From Mangrovivirga cuniculi (GTDB lineage: Bacteria; Bacteroidota; Bacteroidia; Cytophagales; Cyclobacteriaceae), in NCBI RefSeq assembly GCF_005166025.1, contig NZ_CP028923.1, positions 4,032,001 through 4,096,000 of the forward strand: a DNA stretch of 64,000 nt, written 5' to 3'. The number at the start of each line of letters is the position of its first letter. Within the stretch, counting starts at the first letter, position 1. Below, piece by piece: positions 1 to 10,193 of the stretch. The position numbers and the translations under genes are program-made. The notes beneath the pieces are model-generated. The model was not told the DNA's origin, ran no database searches, and worked only from the letters and a program-made list of their open reading frames with translations.

Positions 1-2267
1 CAGTCTGATTTGTATTCAGGAATAACAGCAAACTCTTCAAGCAATTGCTCTAACGTTGCTTTTAATTCTTTATTAGAAATATTCTCAAGGTTAAAGTATT
101 CCTTAAAATTTCGAAGATTTGAAAATTCAATTTTGGCAGTAAGTGCTTTTTTCTGATTAAAAAACCAGGTTTGGAAATTCACCTTTTCATAGGATTCGGG
201 AAGATCACTCAGCCATTTTTTATTTTTAATATCAGAAAGATTATGTTCCAGATTTAATCTGTTGTCTATTTTCTCAACCAGAATATTAAACCCCTCCCTG
301 TCATATTTCAGACCATTAGCAGTTATTACCCTTTTAATAAAAAATTTATCTTTAGAAAATAGTCTCCATCTTATCCACTTAAAAACATTTCTTCTTTTGG
401 TCATCGCTTCTTCCAAAGCTTCCTGGAATCGACCAAGTTCAGATGCTTTTAAAGAGATCTCAGGTCCATACTTTTTAAAACAATCATTGATTATTCTCTC
501 CTTGCCTGATAGCCATTTAAGATCCGATTTTCCATCGTTTGAGTAGTTGACCATTCTGACGAAAGCCCTATAGACCTGCTTACTCTTGATCAGACTCAGT
601 AAGTTTTCTATTTGTTCACCGGAATTATAGATATATTCAGCCTCATGAAATGACAGATCTCTTTTCAACAATGAGTTACTGACATCCTTTATTTTTTGAG
701 CTGCATCTGGCATCTGTTCCAGATATTTCAAAATAGTTTGTCGGTCATGGATCGATAATTTAGAAAAAGACATTCTGGAACTCAACGGATAATTATCCTG
801 AGTGAATTTAGTTCCGAAAGAACGGATAGATTTTGACTTTTGAAGAAACTCCTCTGTCCGCAATTGATCGAATTCCCGATAATATTGCCTCAGATCTATC
901 TTTGGTTTATTAAGATCTGTTTTTAGATATAAATCTTTAATTGACAAACCGAATTCTTCCAGATCGAATAAAGCCGATTTGTATTCCTCAAGTTCTTCAT
1001 TTATTTGATCAATTCTTCGACAGGTTTGAAGAAAATCTCTCTCAAGCTGAATAGTATCCAGTCCATTATTTAATCTTTCAAATTCCCGAAGATCACTGAT
1101 AAGTCTATTAATTTTATAATAAATATCTCTCCTGTCCTCTTTAAAATCATGTACTAATGCTGAAAATTCATCTAACCCAATGTCAGACAACCTTTTATAT
1201 ACAACATCAAGAGCAACTCTCTTCTGACATACAACCAGAACATTTTTCCCCCTTGAAATATAATCACTAACCAGATTACATATTAACTGTGATTTACCTG
1301 TGCCCGGAGGTCCATGTACAACAACACTATTTCCATTTTTAACAGTTTTAATTGCGTCTTCCTGGAAGGCATCCACCTGGAAAGGTAAAAATAATTCTTC
1401 TTCTTTGATGGGAGAATGATATCCCGAAGCAGTTTCTTCATGAAGGATATTCTCAATTTTCTTAGTCATGAAAAATGATTCAACATCTTCATATTCATCT
1501 TTTTCTATCCACTTCAAATAGTCAGGAACCTGGTAAGAACCAGTTTGAGGAAACAAACCAAGAATCGCATTCATTTCTAGTTTAATTTCTCCCGGTGATC
1601 CGGACTTTTCAATTTCTGGTTTTAATTTTTCCTGAAAGGTTTCCAGTTCTGTAGAAAAAGTTTCCGAATTAAAATTTAATTCAACAGAAGATTCTTTAAG
1701 AAGAGAATAAACTTTCGTTTTAAAAGCTATATCGTCTCCAAGGGCATCATCTAGAACCCTTTCCATTAAATTTTCATCGGGTGGCAGATCATTATAATAA
1801 GCATATGCAAGGATAAATGCTTTATTCAAAGAGATGGATTCTTCAGACCTGGGCTTTAAATACCATTTATTAGATTCGAGCCAAAGTTTTACAGGGAAAT
1901 AAATTAACGGTGTCCTTAAATAAGTTCCGTCAGTAAACTTCCCTTCAATAAACGGCCATCCTATATAAAGATCTCTCGCTCCTCTTTCTTCATAGACAAA
2001 ATTGTCCATTCGCTGCAACTTTCGAAGCCTGCTACTTAGTTCATTACTTTCACCATCCCGAGGATCTATAAACGGGCACAGAAATATCTTTTTATCCTTT
2101 TTTATCAGGCCTTCTATTATATCATAAGATTTTCCTTCTGCAGTTACAGTATGAAATTCATGAATATCCAGAAACTGGGCTTTAGGAAGCCTAAGCATTT
2201 GCAGCGTTCTATTAGATCCGCTGATATTAGTTAACTTTTTTAGGTATTCACGAAGAAGCGTATTCAT
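1..2267 (-). CDS. DUF4011/AAA superfamily 1 helicase, N-terminal part (3' end outside window)
   Basis: The reading frame is open from an ATG at 2267 to the window edge, about 755 codons, so the C-terminus is missing. The first 300 residues resemble the DUF4011-type leader of large SF1 DNA/RNA helicases. A Walker A motif GPPGTGKS lies at about residues 319-326, preceded by a Q-motif-like FQVDAFQEDAI stretch that reads like 'what follows is the ATPase'. After it comes a long charged, probably coiled region, typical of the insertion between motifs I and II in these proteins. Motifs II-VI would lie beyond the edge. Such helicases often act in DNA repair or phage defence, but nothing here decides between those roles. 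The next gene upstream is only 44 bp away. Confidence 0.8.
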   Translation of the reverse strand, partial: MNTLLREYLKKLTNISGSNRTLQMLRLPKAQFLDIHEFHTVTAEGKSYDIIEGLIKKDKKIFLCPFIDPRDGESNELSSRLRKLQRMDNFVYEERGARDLYIGWPFIEGKFTDGTYLRTPLIYFPVKLWLESNKWYLKPRSEESISLNKAFILAYAYYNDLPPDENLMERVLDDALGDDIAFKTKVYSLLKESSVELNFNSETFSTELETFQEKLKPEIEKSGSPGEIKLEMNAILGLFPQTGSYQVPDYLKWIEKDEYEDVESFFMTKKIENILHEETASGYHSPIKEEELFLPFQVDAFQEDAIKTVKNGNSVVVHGPPGTGKSQLICNLVSDYISRGKNVLVVCQKRVALDVVYKRLSDIGLDEFSALVHDFKEDRRDIYYKINRLISDLREFERLNNGLDTIQLERDFLQTCRRIDQINEELEEYKSALFDLEEFGLSIKDLYLKTDLNKPKIDLRQYYREFDQLRTEEFLQKSKSIRSFGTKFTQDNYPLSSRMSFSKLSIHDRQTILKYLEQMPDAAQKIKDVSNSLLKRDLSFHEAEYIYNSGEQIENLLSLIKSKQVYRAFVRMVNYSNDGKSDLKWLSGKERIINDCFKKYGPEISLKASELGRFQEALEEAMTKRRNVFKWIRWRLFSKDKFFIKRVITANGLKYDREGFNILVEKIDNRLNLEHNLSDIKNKKWLSDLPESYEKVNFQTWFFNQKKALTAKIEFSNLRNFKEYFNLENISNKELKATLEQLLEEFAVIPEYKSD

Positions 2268-2311
2268 GTATAATTGATCTATAAAAAATCGAAAATAACA
2301 AAAGTACAGAA

Positions 2312-3232
2312 CTAAAACGTCAGGTAAGGCAAAATCCTTGTAACAGAAGCTGAATCTATCGCATAAATTTTATAAAAATCCTCTTTTCTAAATCCGTCTT
2401 TATGTGACTGATAATATGACTTCAATAGTCTAGCCTGTTTAAACGAAAGATATGGATGTGAAGCCAAAGAATCAACCGGAGAATTTTCGATGGAAAATTT
2501 CCTGGGATTAAATCCATTATTTATCGTGGCATACTGTAATAATTCCTCTGCAACAGCCTTTTCAAGTCCCCAAACCTCATAAAGTTGATCAGAAGAAATA
2601 AAGCCTCCGAGGGAATTTCTGTATTTAATAATTCTCTGACTTAAAACACTACCTATACCATAAATCTGCTTCAGATCTGTTGTATCTGCTTCATTAATAT
2701 CAAAAGCATAAATCACTTTAGGCTTAAAAGGCTTATATTTTGATTTTGAAGAATCAGAATAATAAGACCTGGTCTTTTTTCTTTTTAGCTTCTGTTTTTG
2801 AATGTATGTAGCTTTATAATATGGATGAATCTCATTATACAGACTATCACTCAATCCATATATCTTTTTGAGATCACTTTTCTTATAAAACTTCCCTCCT
2901 TTACTTCGATAATTAATTAACCTGTCAGCAAGGTACTCAGGCAATCCGGAGGATATCAATTCCTGCCTTGAAGACACATTTGGATCAAGTGAGTTATTTA
3001 GGACCTCAATTTCAGACGGAATTTGTCCGGATGTTACATCAGACGAAACAGAACCTTCAATATATTGATATTCAACATGATAATCGTTACTTTCGAATAA
3101 AATATCTCCCCATTTTAAAACAAAAATATAGGAGATCAGTAAAATAGCTAAGAGTAGAAACCCTGAAGCTTCGCTACGGTTAAAATAAAAAGAAGATAAA
3201 AGCCTTCTTAAGGTTCGGGTGATAAATCTCAT
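2312..3232 (-). CDS. ComEA-like helix-hairpin-helix protein with N-terminal membrane anchor
   Basis: The 306-residue protein has a basic N-terminus, one hydrophobic segment at about residues 22-40, and three helix-hairpin-helix (HhH) regions at roughly 95-140, 178-232 and 262-306. The HhH units carry the usual pattern of small residues followed by 'Y/L..KGGF' and 'L..IYGL/I'. HhH units of this kind bind DNA without sequence specificity. The family is common in Bacteroidota and is usually annotated as ComEA-like, but a role in DNA uptake is not shown here. The gene lies 44 bp upstream of the helicase gene on the same strand, so the two may be cotranscribed. Divergent hemA starts about 140 bp away. 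Confidence 0.8.
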   Translation of the reverse strand: MRFITRTLRRLLSSFYFNRSEASGFLLLAILLISYIFVLKWGDILFESNDYHVEYQYIEGSVSSDVTSGQIPSEIEVLNNSLDPNVSSRQELISSGLPEYLADRLINYRSKGGKFYKKSDLKKIYGLSDSLYNEIHPYYKATYIQKQKLKRKKTRSYYSDSSKSKYKPFKPKVIYAFDINEADTTDLKQIYGIGSVLSQRIIKYRNSLGGFISSDQLYEVWGLEKAVAEELLQYATINNGFNPRKFSIENSPVDSLASHPYLSFKQARLLKSYYQSHKDGFRKEDFYKIYAIDSASVTRILPYLTF

Positions 3233-3348
3233 GGTTGATAAAGATATAATTCAGTATTAGGGACGCCTGAAATATGACAAAACTATTTAAATTTGATTTA
3301 AATTGTGCGTTTTTACTACATAATTAAGTGATTTTACGTATTGAAATG

Positions 3349-3356
3349 TATCTTTG
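3349..3356 (+). promoter_or_regulatory. -7 promoter element of hemA
   Basis: TATCTTTG matches the Bacteroidota -7 consensus TAnnTTTG exactly. No convincing TTG lies 17-23 bases upstream. The element covers a TTG codon at 3354 that could otherwise extend hemA, so it supports the ATG at 3375 as the true start. Confidence 0.45.
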
Positions 3357-3374
3357 CAGGTAGTATTTTTGGTT

Positions 3375-4643
3375 ATGGTGAAAAATTTTAAATCATTAGC
3401 ATTATCTTATAAAAGCACTCCTTTAGAAATAAGGGAAATGGTTGCTTTATCCGAAAGCGAGATTAAGCAACTATTAGCTCGTTTTAAGGAATTGACTAAT
3501 GGAGAAGACTTTCTTATTTTAAGTACGTGTAACAGAACTGAATTTTATTACAGTTCTGAAGAAATTCTTAATAATCTCATAATTACAGAATTATCTTTAC
3601 TTAAAGGCCTGTCCAACTCAAAAAAACTAGCTGAATATTTTGAAACAATCGCAGATAATAATTTAGCTGTTGAAAGATTATTCAGAGTTTCTATGGGGCT
3701 TGAAGCCCAGGTAGTTGGCGATATTCAGATATCAAATCAGGTTAAAAGAGCCTACCAATGGTGTGCCGATGAAGAGATGGCTGGTCCGTTCCTTCACAGA
3801 TTGATGCACACGATATTTTTTACTAATAAAAGAGTAGTTCAGGAAACTCCATTCAGAGATGGAGCAGCAAGTGTATCATATGCATCCAGTGAATTAGTGG
3901 AAGACCTTAAAAACACCATGGTTAATCCGACAATACTTGTAGTCGGCCTTGGAGAGATAGGTATTGATGTTTGTAGAAATCTAGCCGGAACTACTGACTG
4001 CGAAATTGTAGTGGTAAATCGTACTCAATCAAAAGCCGATGCAATGGCTCTTGAATGCGGTTTCCAAAGTGATAAATTAGAAAACTTGCCCGATCTTGTT
4101 GATAAAGCACAAATTATTATTAGCTCTGTCAGTTCACCAGAGCCAATTATAATTCCGGAAATGATCAGGCATTCGGTTATCGCCAAGTATTTTATAGATC
4201 TTTCCGTGCCAAGAAGTATCGATACATCTATAGACAATGTATCAGGTTGTATGGTATACGGGATTGATGATATTCAGGCAAAAGCAACAAGTGCTCTTGA
4301 TCGCAGACTTGAAGCTATCCCACAAGTAGAAGAAATCATCACTGAAAGCATAACCGAATTTAATGATTGGGCGAAAGAAATGGTTGTTTCGCCTACGATC
4401 AAAAAATTTAAAAGCGCTCTTGAAGATATTAGAAAAGAAGAGCTATCCCGTTATCTGAAAAAAGCTTCTGAAGAGGAGATGAAAATAGCAGAGCAGATCA
4501 CAAAAAGTATGATGCAAAAAATCATCAAGCTTCCTGTGATCCAGCTAAAGGCAGCCTGTAAAAGAGGAGAGGCTGATACGCTTATTGATGTGTTGAATGA
4601 TCTTTTTAACCTGGAAAAAGAAGAACAGAAGAACCTAAAATAG
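3375..4643 (+). CDS. hemA: Glutamyl-tRNA reductase
   Basis: HemA reduces the glutamate of Glu-tRNA to glutamate-1-semialdehyde, the first committed step of C5-pathway tetrapyrrole synthesis, in the cytosol. From the ATG at 3375 the protein has 422 residues, normal for the family. The catalytic cysteine sits in STCNRTE near residue 52. The substrate-domain signature appears as GLEAQVVGDIQ. The NADPH-binding Rossmann loop is VVGLGEIG. The C-terminal dimerisation helices are present. An upstream TTG at 3354 is in frame but overlaps a promoter -7 element, so the ATG is preferred. The WG-repeat gene follows after 9 bp. No other haem gene is nearby. Confidence 0.95.
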   Translation: MVKNFKSLALSYKSTPLEIREMVALSESEIKQLLARFKELTNGEDFLILSTCNRTEFYYSSEEILNNLIITELSLLKGLSNSKKLAEYFETIADNNLAVERLFRVSMGLEAQVVGDIQISNQVKRAYQWCADEEMAGPFLHRLMHTIFFTNKRVVQETPFRDGAASVSYASSELVEDLKNTMVNPTILVVGLGEIGIDVCRNLAGTTDCEIVVVNRTQSKADAMALECGFQSDKLENLPDLVDKAQIIISSVSSPEPIIIPEMIRHSVIAKYFIDLSVPRSIDTSIDNVSGCMVYGIDDIQAKATSALDRRLEAIPQVEEIITESITEFNDWAKEMVVSPTIKKFKSALEDIRKEELSRYLKKASEEEMKIAEQITKSMMQKIIKLPVIQLKAACKRGEADTLIDVLNDLFNLEKEEQKNLK

Positions 4644-4652
4644 ATTTTTTTA

Positions 4653-6898
4653 ATGTCTTATCTTAAAATATTTTTGTTACCGATCGTCATGCTGACTTTC
4701 GGTAGCTCTGTCATTTTTGCCAATTACGAAATTTTTAAAAAAGATGGCAAAGAAGGATTGTTAAATCCAGATGGCAAAGTCGTGGTTCCTGCAATGTATG
4801 ATAAACTAGGCTGGAGTAACGGTTCAACCGAAATTATCGACAACAAATACCTTGGTTATAAAAAGAACAATCGATGGGGCATACTCGAGATCGAAGAGCA
4901 ATCAGTTCCCGATCCTGTTTATTATTCACTTTATCCAGTCTTTGATGATAACTTTATAGCCGCCAAACCTAACAGTAAATCTGAATTAACTTTTGGTTTA
5001 ATCAACATCAAAGGAAAAGAGCAAATAGCTTTCGAATATAACTTTCTTGAAGTATCTGCATCAGATGAATATCTGATAGCAACTAAATGGATAGACGGAA
5101 AGCAATTTAAAGGAATAGTTGATAAAAAAGGTCGGATTCTTTTATCATTCAAATTTAAATCTATTGTAGAAATAATTGATAATAATTTCATTCTCTCAGA
5201 AGATGGAGATTCTTTTTATTGCTATGATCTGGAAGAAAACCTAACAACTTCTGCAGCTTACGATAAAATAAGTGTTTTAAAAGACAGAATCCTTATAGGA
5301 AATCACAAGGGGAAAAAAGGTTTGCTTGATTCAAATGGAAGAGCACTGACTGATGTCATTTATTCCTCGATATCAATAAAGGGTAATGAAATCATCCTTC
5401 AGGAAAGCAATAGCATCCATATTTTATCAGAACTTAATAAAGAACAAAAATTACTCCTTAATGACAGATTAATACCAATAAAGAACAATAAAGGCTATAT
5501 AGCTGCATCGGGCAACCAGTGGCAGCTATTAGATGAAAATTTTTCACCAGTTAATAATATCTGGTACGATTCAATAGCTTTTAGTCATTCTGCTAATTAT
5601 CTGATCCTGAAAAAAGGAAATAAATATGGAGTTGCAGACAAATCATTGAGTGTATTCTCTGATTTCAATTATGATTTCATAGAATCTGCCGGTCACTATT
5701 TTGTAGGAGCAAAACATAATGGTCAAGAGTATATCTATACCATATTAAATGAAAGGCTAAACCCTATTAATGGTGAAAAATACGATTCCGTAAGTATCAA
5801 TGATAATGGTGGGTTCATCGTAAGTAAAAACGGAAAACAGGGATACCTTGATAAAAACGGCAATAAAATCACTGATATTAAGTTCTCTTATGCCGGTCAT
5901 TTCATGGGCGATCTTGCAAAAGTAAAATACCAGGATACATTCGGAGTAATAAATACTGAAGGTGAATGGGCTTTAATGCCTTACTACTCTTCATTAAAAA
6001 GAGTGAACGAGGAAACTTTTATATTCACTAAAAAACAGCAATATGGAGTTTTTAACCTAACAGATGGCATCCAGTTTGAAACTGGAAACAAATTATCAGT
6101 TCATCCTGCAGGTATCCTTGAAGAAAGCTCAGAAAAAATTAAAGATCTCTATAAATTAAACGGCAGGAGGTTATTCCCTTACTCCTTTAATGAAATTCAA
6201 ACCATAAACGACACCTTATTCTATATTTTTAGTGAGAAATATGGACGTTACCTCCTAAATAATAAAAGTGAAAAATATAAAAAACTCGAGAAAGAGATAA
6301 TTGAATTCGGTGGATTTAGAGATGGTTTTTATTCTGTAAATATCGATGGGCAATGGGGATATGTTGATACGGAAGAAAGACTGAGAATTAGCAATAGATA
6401 TGATACTGTTGGTCTTTTTTCTCAAAACATGGCTCCAATTATGATATTAAATAAGTGGGGGTATATAAACTTAAGAGAAAATATAGTAATTCAGCCAAGA
6501 TATGAATCAGTCATCTCACACAACAATCTAATATTAGCTAAAAGAAAAGGTCTTTGGGGCTAATAGACAGAAAAGGAAACGAAATAATCGAGTGTATTTA
6601 TAATGAGATTACTGGTCTTCCAAATAAAGAACACTATCTGGTCAAAAGAGGAAACTATTCTGGTCTTATCAAGACGGATGGATCCCAATTACTCTTCCCT
6701 AAATTTGATAAAATAATCCCTCTTGAAAATGGGGATTACAGAGTCCAAAAAAGAGGTAAATGGGGGATTTACGATTCAAATGGAATAAATATAATTCCCG
6801 ATATCTATGATGAATTGTATTACGATAAGCAAAATAAGCAGTATGTAGGTATGACAACTGGTAAAAAATCCACAGAGCCAATCGCAAAATATCTTTAA
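4653..6898 (+). pseudogene. Secreted WG-repeat protein, interrupted by a one-base frameshift
   Basis: An N-terminal signal peptide (about 23 residues) is followed by tandem WG-type repeats of the form 'kygviD..G..i.p..YD.i'. The first frame stops at 6561-6563 right after KGLWG. The repeat continues as GLIDRKGNEI in the -1 frame from 6557 to a stop at 6898. One extra G in the run at 6556-6559 would restore a 748-residue protein. The downstream part cannot be an independent gene: it lacks a signal peptide and begins in the middle of a repeat. WG-repeat proteins are secreted or envelope proteins of unknown ligand. It follows hemA by 9 bp and ends at a bidirectional terminator. Real mutation and sequencing error both remain possible. 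Confidence 0.85.
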
Positions 6899-6912
6899 AG
6901 AATCCGAGTCAT

Positions 6913-6949
6913 AAAAAAAGCCTTCCGAATCAGATCGGAAGGCTTTTTT
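6913..6949. terminator. Bidirectional intrinsic terminator between the WG-repeat gene and floA
   Basis: A perfect 9-bp stem (GCCTTCCGA with TCGGAAGGC) and a 6-base loop are flanked by an A-run on the left and a T-run on the right. It can serve both convergent genes. Confidence 0.85.
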
Positions 6950-6966
6950 ATTGCTGATTATATTAA

Positions 6967-7956
6967 TCAATCATCTTTGTCTTTATCCTTACCAGAATCA
7001 TCCGGTCCGGCAATGGAATTTCTCATATCAGTATCTGATTGAATATTTTTCATTTTATAAAAATCCATGATACCCAGATTCCCCTGCCTGAATGCTTCAG
7101 CCATAGCTTTTGGAACTTCAGCTTCAGCTTCAATCACTCGAGCCTGCATCTCCTGAGCTTTAGCTTTCATTTCCTGTTCAACGGCAACAGCCATTGCTCT
7201 TCGTTGCTCAGCTCTTGCCTCAGCTACTTTGAGGTCAGCATTTGCCTGATCAATCTGAAGTTTAGCACCGATATTGTCTCCAACATCAATATCAGCCACG
7301 TCAATCGATAGAATCTCAAAAGCCGTCCCTGCATCAAGACCTCTTTCCAGTACAAGTTTTGAAATATTATCAGGGTTTTCAAGAACCTCTTTATGTGTTT
7401 TAGCCGAACCAATAGAGGTAACGATTCCCTCACCTACACGAGCAAGAATTGTTTCTTCACCGGCTCCACCTACTAATCTTTTAATATTAGCTCTTACTGT
7501 TACCCTTGCTTTAGCAATCAACTGAATACCGTCTTTTGCAACTGCAGCCACCGAAGGAGTATTAATTACTTTTGGATTTACAGAAGTTTGAACTGCCTCA
7601 AATACATCTCTACCAGCCAGATCGATCGCAGCAGCCTGCTGAAAATCAAGTGCAATATTTGCTTTATCTGCAGATATCAACGCATTGGTCACCTGCGGTA
7701 CATTACCACCAGCTAGATAATGAGCTTCAAGTTCGTCACGAGTAAGTGATAAGCCTGCTTTACTAGAGGTAATCATTGCATTTACAATAACTGAAGGCGG
7801 CACCTTCCTTAACCTCATAAAGAATAACTGGAAAAGGTTAATATAAACCTTTGATAAAAGTGCTGACAACCACAATCCGAAGATCTGGAAAAACATCAGA
7901 AAGAATATCAATCCAATGATGGCCAGTACTACATAAACAACGATCATTACATTCAT
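6967..7956 (-). CDS. floA: Flotillin-like protein FloA
   Basis: FloA is a scaffold protein of bacterial functional membrane microdomains. The 329-residue length is standard for the UPF0365/FloA family. A hydrophobic hairpin covers about residues 4-40. It is followed by the PHB/SPFH-like core, with family blocks such as [22 protein letters not shown] and [12 protein letters not shown]. An alanine/glutamate-rich coiled coil spans about 235-295, and the tail is acidic and lysine-rich. The nfeD-like gene lies 24 bp upstream on the same strand. This matches the floA-nfeD pairing known from Bacillus, so the two products probably work together at the membrane. Confidence 0.95.
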   Translation of the reverse strand: MNVMIVVYVVLAIIGLIFFLMFFQIFGLWLSALLSKVYINLFQLFFMRLRKVPPSVIVNAMITSSKAGLSLTRDELEAHYLAGGNVPQVTNALISADKANIALDFQQAAAIDLAGRDVFEAVQTSVNPKVINTPSVAAVAKDGIQLIAKARVTVRANIKRLVGGAGEETILARVGEGIVTSIGSAKTHKEVLENPDNISKLVLERGLDAGTAFEILSIDVADIDVGDNIGAKLQIDQANADLKVAEARAEQRRAMAVAVEQEMKAKAQEMQARVIEAEAEVPKAMAEAFRQGNLGIMDFYKMKNIQSDTDMRNSIAGPDDSGKDKDKDD

Positions 7957-7980
7957 AAAAATACTTATTTAAAAAGGTGT

Positions 7981-8460
7981 CTATTTTTGTTTTACCATTA
8001 CTTTTCTTCCTCCTTTTTCAATGGAAATAATTTCAATTGTTTTTCCACTATCCAGGAATTGACCTGCAGAATATACTTCATATCTTTCCCCGTCAAATTC
8101 AGCCTCACCTGACGGCCTTAATGCTGAAACTGTCGTTCCGACCTGTCCCACTTTCAATTTTATATCTGCATCACTTCTTATTCTTCCTGATACTGATGAA
8201 CTGACTGAAAATTTTTGCCAGACCTTCAATTTAAAGGCTAGAAAAACCATCCCGGAAAAGATTAATATTGAGCTCCCCAGGATAATATTACCTGCTGTAT
8301 CTCCGTGATCGAGATAGGCAATTACAATTCCGGTAACAACAACCCCAAGCCCCAGAAAACCAACAATAGTAGTTCCGGGAATAAAGATAATCTCAGCTGC
8401 AATCAGAAGAAATCCTAATAAGATCAACACAAGAACAGGGATCCATTCAGCCATAATCAT
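7981..8460 (-). CDS. NfeD-like membrane protein (short form)
   Basis: The 159-residue protein has three hydrophobic segments within residues 1-85 and a C-terminal OB-fold domain of about 60 residues. The OB-fold carries the NfeD pattern VGQVGTTVSALRPSGEAEFDG. It lacks the serine-protease domain of long NfeD proteins, so it is the short (NfeD1b) type that accompanies flotillins. It stands immediately upstream of floA in the same orientation. Two in-frame ATGs (8460 and 8454) are equally plausible starts. It likely supports FloA assembly; that role is inferred from family pairing. Confidence 0.9.
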   Translation of the reverse strand: MIMAEWIPVLVLILLGFLLIAAEIIFIPGTTIVGFLGLGVVVTGIVIAYLDHGDTAGNIILGSSILIFSGMVFLAFKLKVWQKFSVSSSVSGRIRSDADIKLKVGQVGTTVSALRPSGEAEFDGERYEVYSAGQFLDSGKTIEIISIEKGGRKVMVKQK

Positions 8461-8528
8461 TTAATTTTTAATAAATGTAAAAAATTTGTATTTGATCCGA
8501 AGAAAAAAACAACAAATAAATTCCCAAT

Positions 8529-8552
8529 AAAAAAGGCGACTAAAAAGCCGCC
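8529..8552 (-). terminator. Intrinsic terminator of proS
   Basis: On the minus strand, GGCGGC pairs with GTCGCC (one G-U pair) around a TTTTTA loop, followed by a T-rich tail. It lies about 30 bp past the proS stop. Confidence 0.75.
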
Positions 8553-8580
8553 TCTATATTACTAAATTTTTATTTCAGAC

Positions 8581-10056
8581 TTAGTATGCTCTGGCAAAAA
8601 TAACTCGCTGTTTACTTGGGTTACCAGTATAAATGCATTTCCCCTCTTCCATTTCGTTGTCTAACGGAATACATCGTATTGTTGCCTTAGTTTCATTCTT
8701 TATCTTTTCCTCTGTTTCAGATGTTCCATCCCAGTGAGCTTTAATAAACCCACCATTCTCATCAAGAATCTTTTTAAACTCCTCATAAGTATCAGCCTTC
8801 CTTATGTTTTCATCTCTGAAACTTCTGGCACGTTCAAAAATACTGTTTTGTATTTCATCCAGCAGATCAGGTATTCTGTTCTCAATCCCCTCAATTTCTA
8901 CTGTGTTTTTCTCTTTAGTATCTCTTCTCGCCAGCTCAACTGTACCGTTCTCAAGATCTCTGGGGCCAATAGCAATTCTTAAAGGAACTCCTTTCAACTC
9001 ATATTCAGCAAATTTCCATCCTGGCTTATGAGTATCTCTATCATCAAATTTTACTGAATATCCTTTATCCTGTAAAGCCTTTTTAATCTGGTTAGCCTTT
9101 TCAGAAATGGCCTGTAATTGTTCATCCTTTTTATATATAGGAACAATGACAACATGGATCGGAGCAAGGTTTGGAGGCAATACAAGTCCGGCGTCATCAC
9201 TATGAGCCATTATCAAAGCTCCCATCAAACGAGTACTCACACCCCAGCTGGTTCCCCATACGTGTTCAAGCTTACCATCTTTACCGGTAAACTTCACATC
9301 AAAGGCTTTTGCAAAATTCTGTCCTAGAAAATGACTTGTACCAGCCTGAAGAGCTTTACCATCCTGCATAAGTGCTTCAATACAATAAGTCTCAAGAGCA
9401 CCGGCAAACCTTTCGTTTTCTGATTTTAGTCCTTTAATCACAGGGACACCCATGAAGTTTTCAACAAAATCAGCATAAACATTTATCATTTGCTCGGTTT
9501 CTTTGATTGCTTCATCTTTAGTAGCATGGGCCGTATGCCCTTCCTGCCATAAAAATTCTGCAGTTCTCAGAAACAACCTTGTCCTCATTTCCCATCGAAC
9601 AACATTTGCCCATTGGTTTACCAAAATTGGCAGATCTCTGTATGACTCTACCCAGTTTTTATAAGTATTCCAAATGACTGTCTCCGATGTAGGACGAACT
9701 ATTAGTTCTTCCTCAAGCTTGGCCTCAGGATCTACAACTACTCCAGAACCATCATCCGCATTTTTTAACCTGTAATGAGTTACTACTGCACATTCCTTTG
9801 CAAACCCCTCAACGTGGTCAGCTTCACGACTTAAATAAGATTTTGGTATAAAAAGCGGGAAGTAGGCATTAGTGTGACCAGTATCTTTAAACATTTTATC
9901 AAGGGTCTGCTGCATTTTTTCCCAAATGGAAAAACCATACGGTTTTATCACCATACACCCTCTTACGGCCGAATTTTCCGCCAGATCAGCACGTTTTACC
10001 AGTTCATTATACCAGGCTGAATAGTCTTCGCTTCTCTTTGGCAGTCCTTTACTCAT
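8581..10056 (-). CDS. proS: Prolyl-tRNA synthetase, archaeal/eukaryotic type
   Basis: This cytosolic enzyme charges tRNA(Pro) with proline. At 491 residues it is the short class of ProRS without the bacterial editing insertion. Class II motifs are visible: RPTSETVIW, then [24 protein letters not shown] (motif 2 region), and motif 3 [16 protein letters not shown]. The anticodon-binding domain follows from about residue 300. The C-terminal zinc-domain-like part ends in FARAY, the usual Tyr C-terminus of this type. It is transcribed alone, with a -7 element about 50 bp upstream and a terminator behind it. The adjacent divergent gene encodes an unrelated envelope protein. Confidence 0.95.
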   Translation of the reverse strand: MSKGLPKRSEDYSAWYNELVKRADLAENSAVRGCMVIKPYGFSIWEKMQQTLDKMFKDTGHTNAYFPLFIPKSYLSREADHVEGFAKECAVVTHYRLKNADDGSGVVVDPEAKLEEELIVRPTSETVIWNTYKNWVESYRDLPILVNQWANVVRWEMRTRLFLRTAEFLWQEGHTAHATKDEAIKETEQMINVYADFVENFMGVPVIKGLKSENERFAGALETYCIEALMQDGKALQAGTSHFLGQNFAKAFDVKFTGKDGKLEHVWGTSWGVSTRLMGALIMAHSDDAGLVLPPNLAPIHVVIVPIYKKDEQLQAISEKANQIKKALQDKGYSVKFDDRDTHKPGWKFAEYELKGVPLRIAIGPRDLENGTVELARRDTKEKNTVEIEGIENRIPDLLDEIQNSIFERARSFRDENIRKADTYEEFKKILDENGGFIKAHWDGTSETEEKIKNETKATIRCIPLDNEMEEGKCIYTGNPSKQRVIFARAY

Positions 10057-10107
10057 AAACTTTGGTACGTTTTTTGTGTTATATTAGACAAATAAAATTT
10101 GTTTCGG

Positions 10108-10115
10108 CAAATATA
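10108..10115 (-). promoter_or_regulatory. -7 promoter element of proS
   Basis: On the minus strand this reads TATATTTG, an exact TAnnTTTG match, giving a leader of roughly 45 bases before the ATG at 10056. No clear -33 TTG was found. Confidence 0.4.
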
Positions 10116-10193
10116 ATTCTTTCCGGATAATTATATCCATTATTGCGTCGGAACGTTTATATTAATGAAAATCAATTAAAAGAAGGGGTTATT

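Noticed and set aside
262-546. Plus-strand reading frame of 94 codons
   Set aside because: It lies antisense within the continuous helicase gene, which has recognisable motifs; no signal of its own.
6552-6563. Programmed -1 ribosomal frameshift in the WG-repeat gene
   Set aside because: No slippery heptamer in the zero frame and no obvious downstream structure; a one-base indel explains it more simply.
6554-6898. Second WG-repeat gene starting at a TTG
   Set aside because: It begins in the middle of a repeat and lacks a signal peptide; it is the shifted end of the preceding gene.
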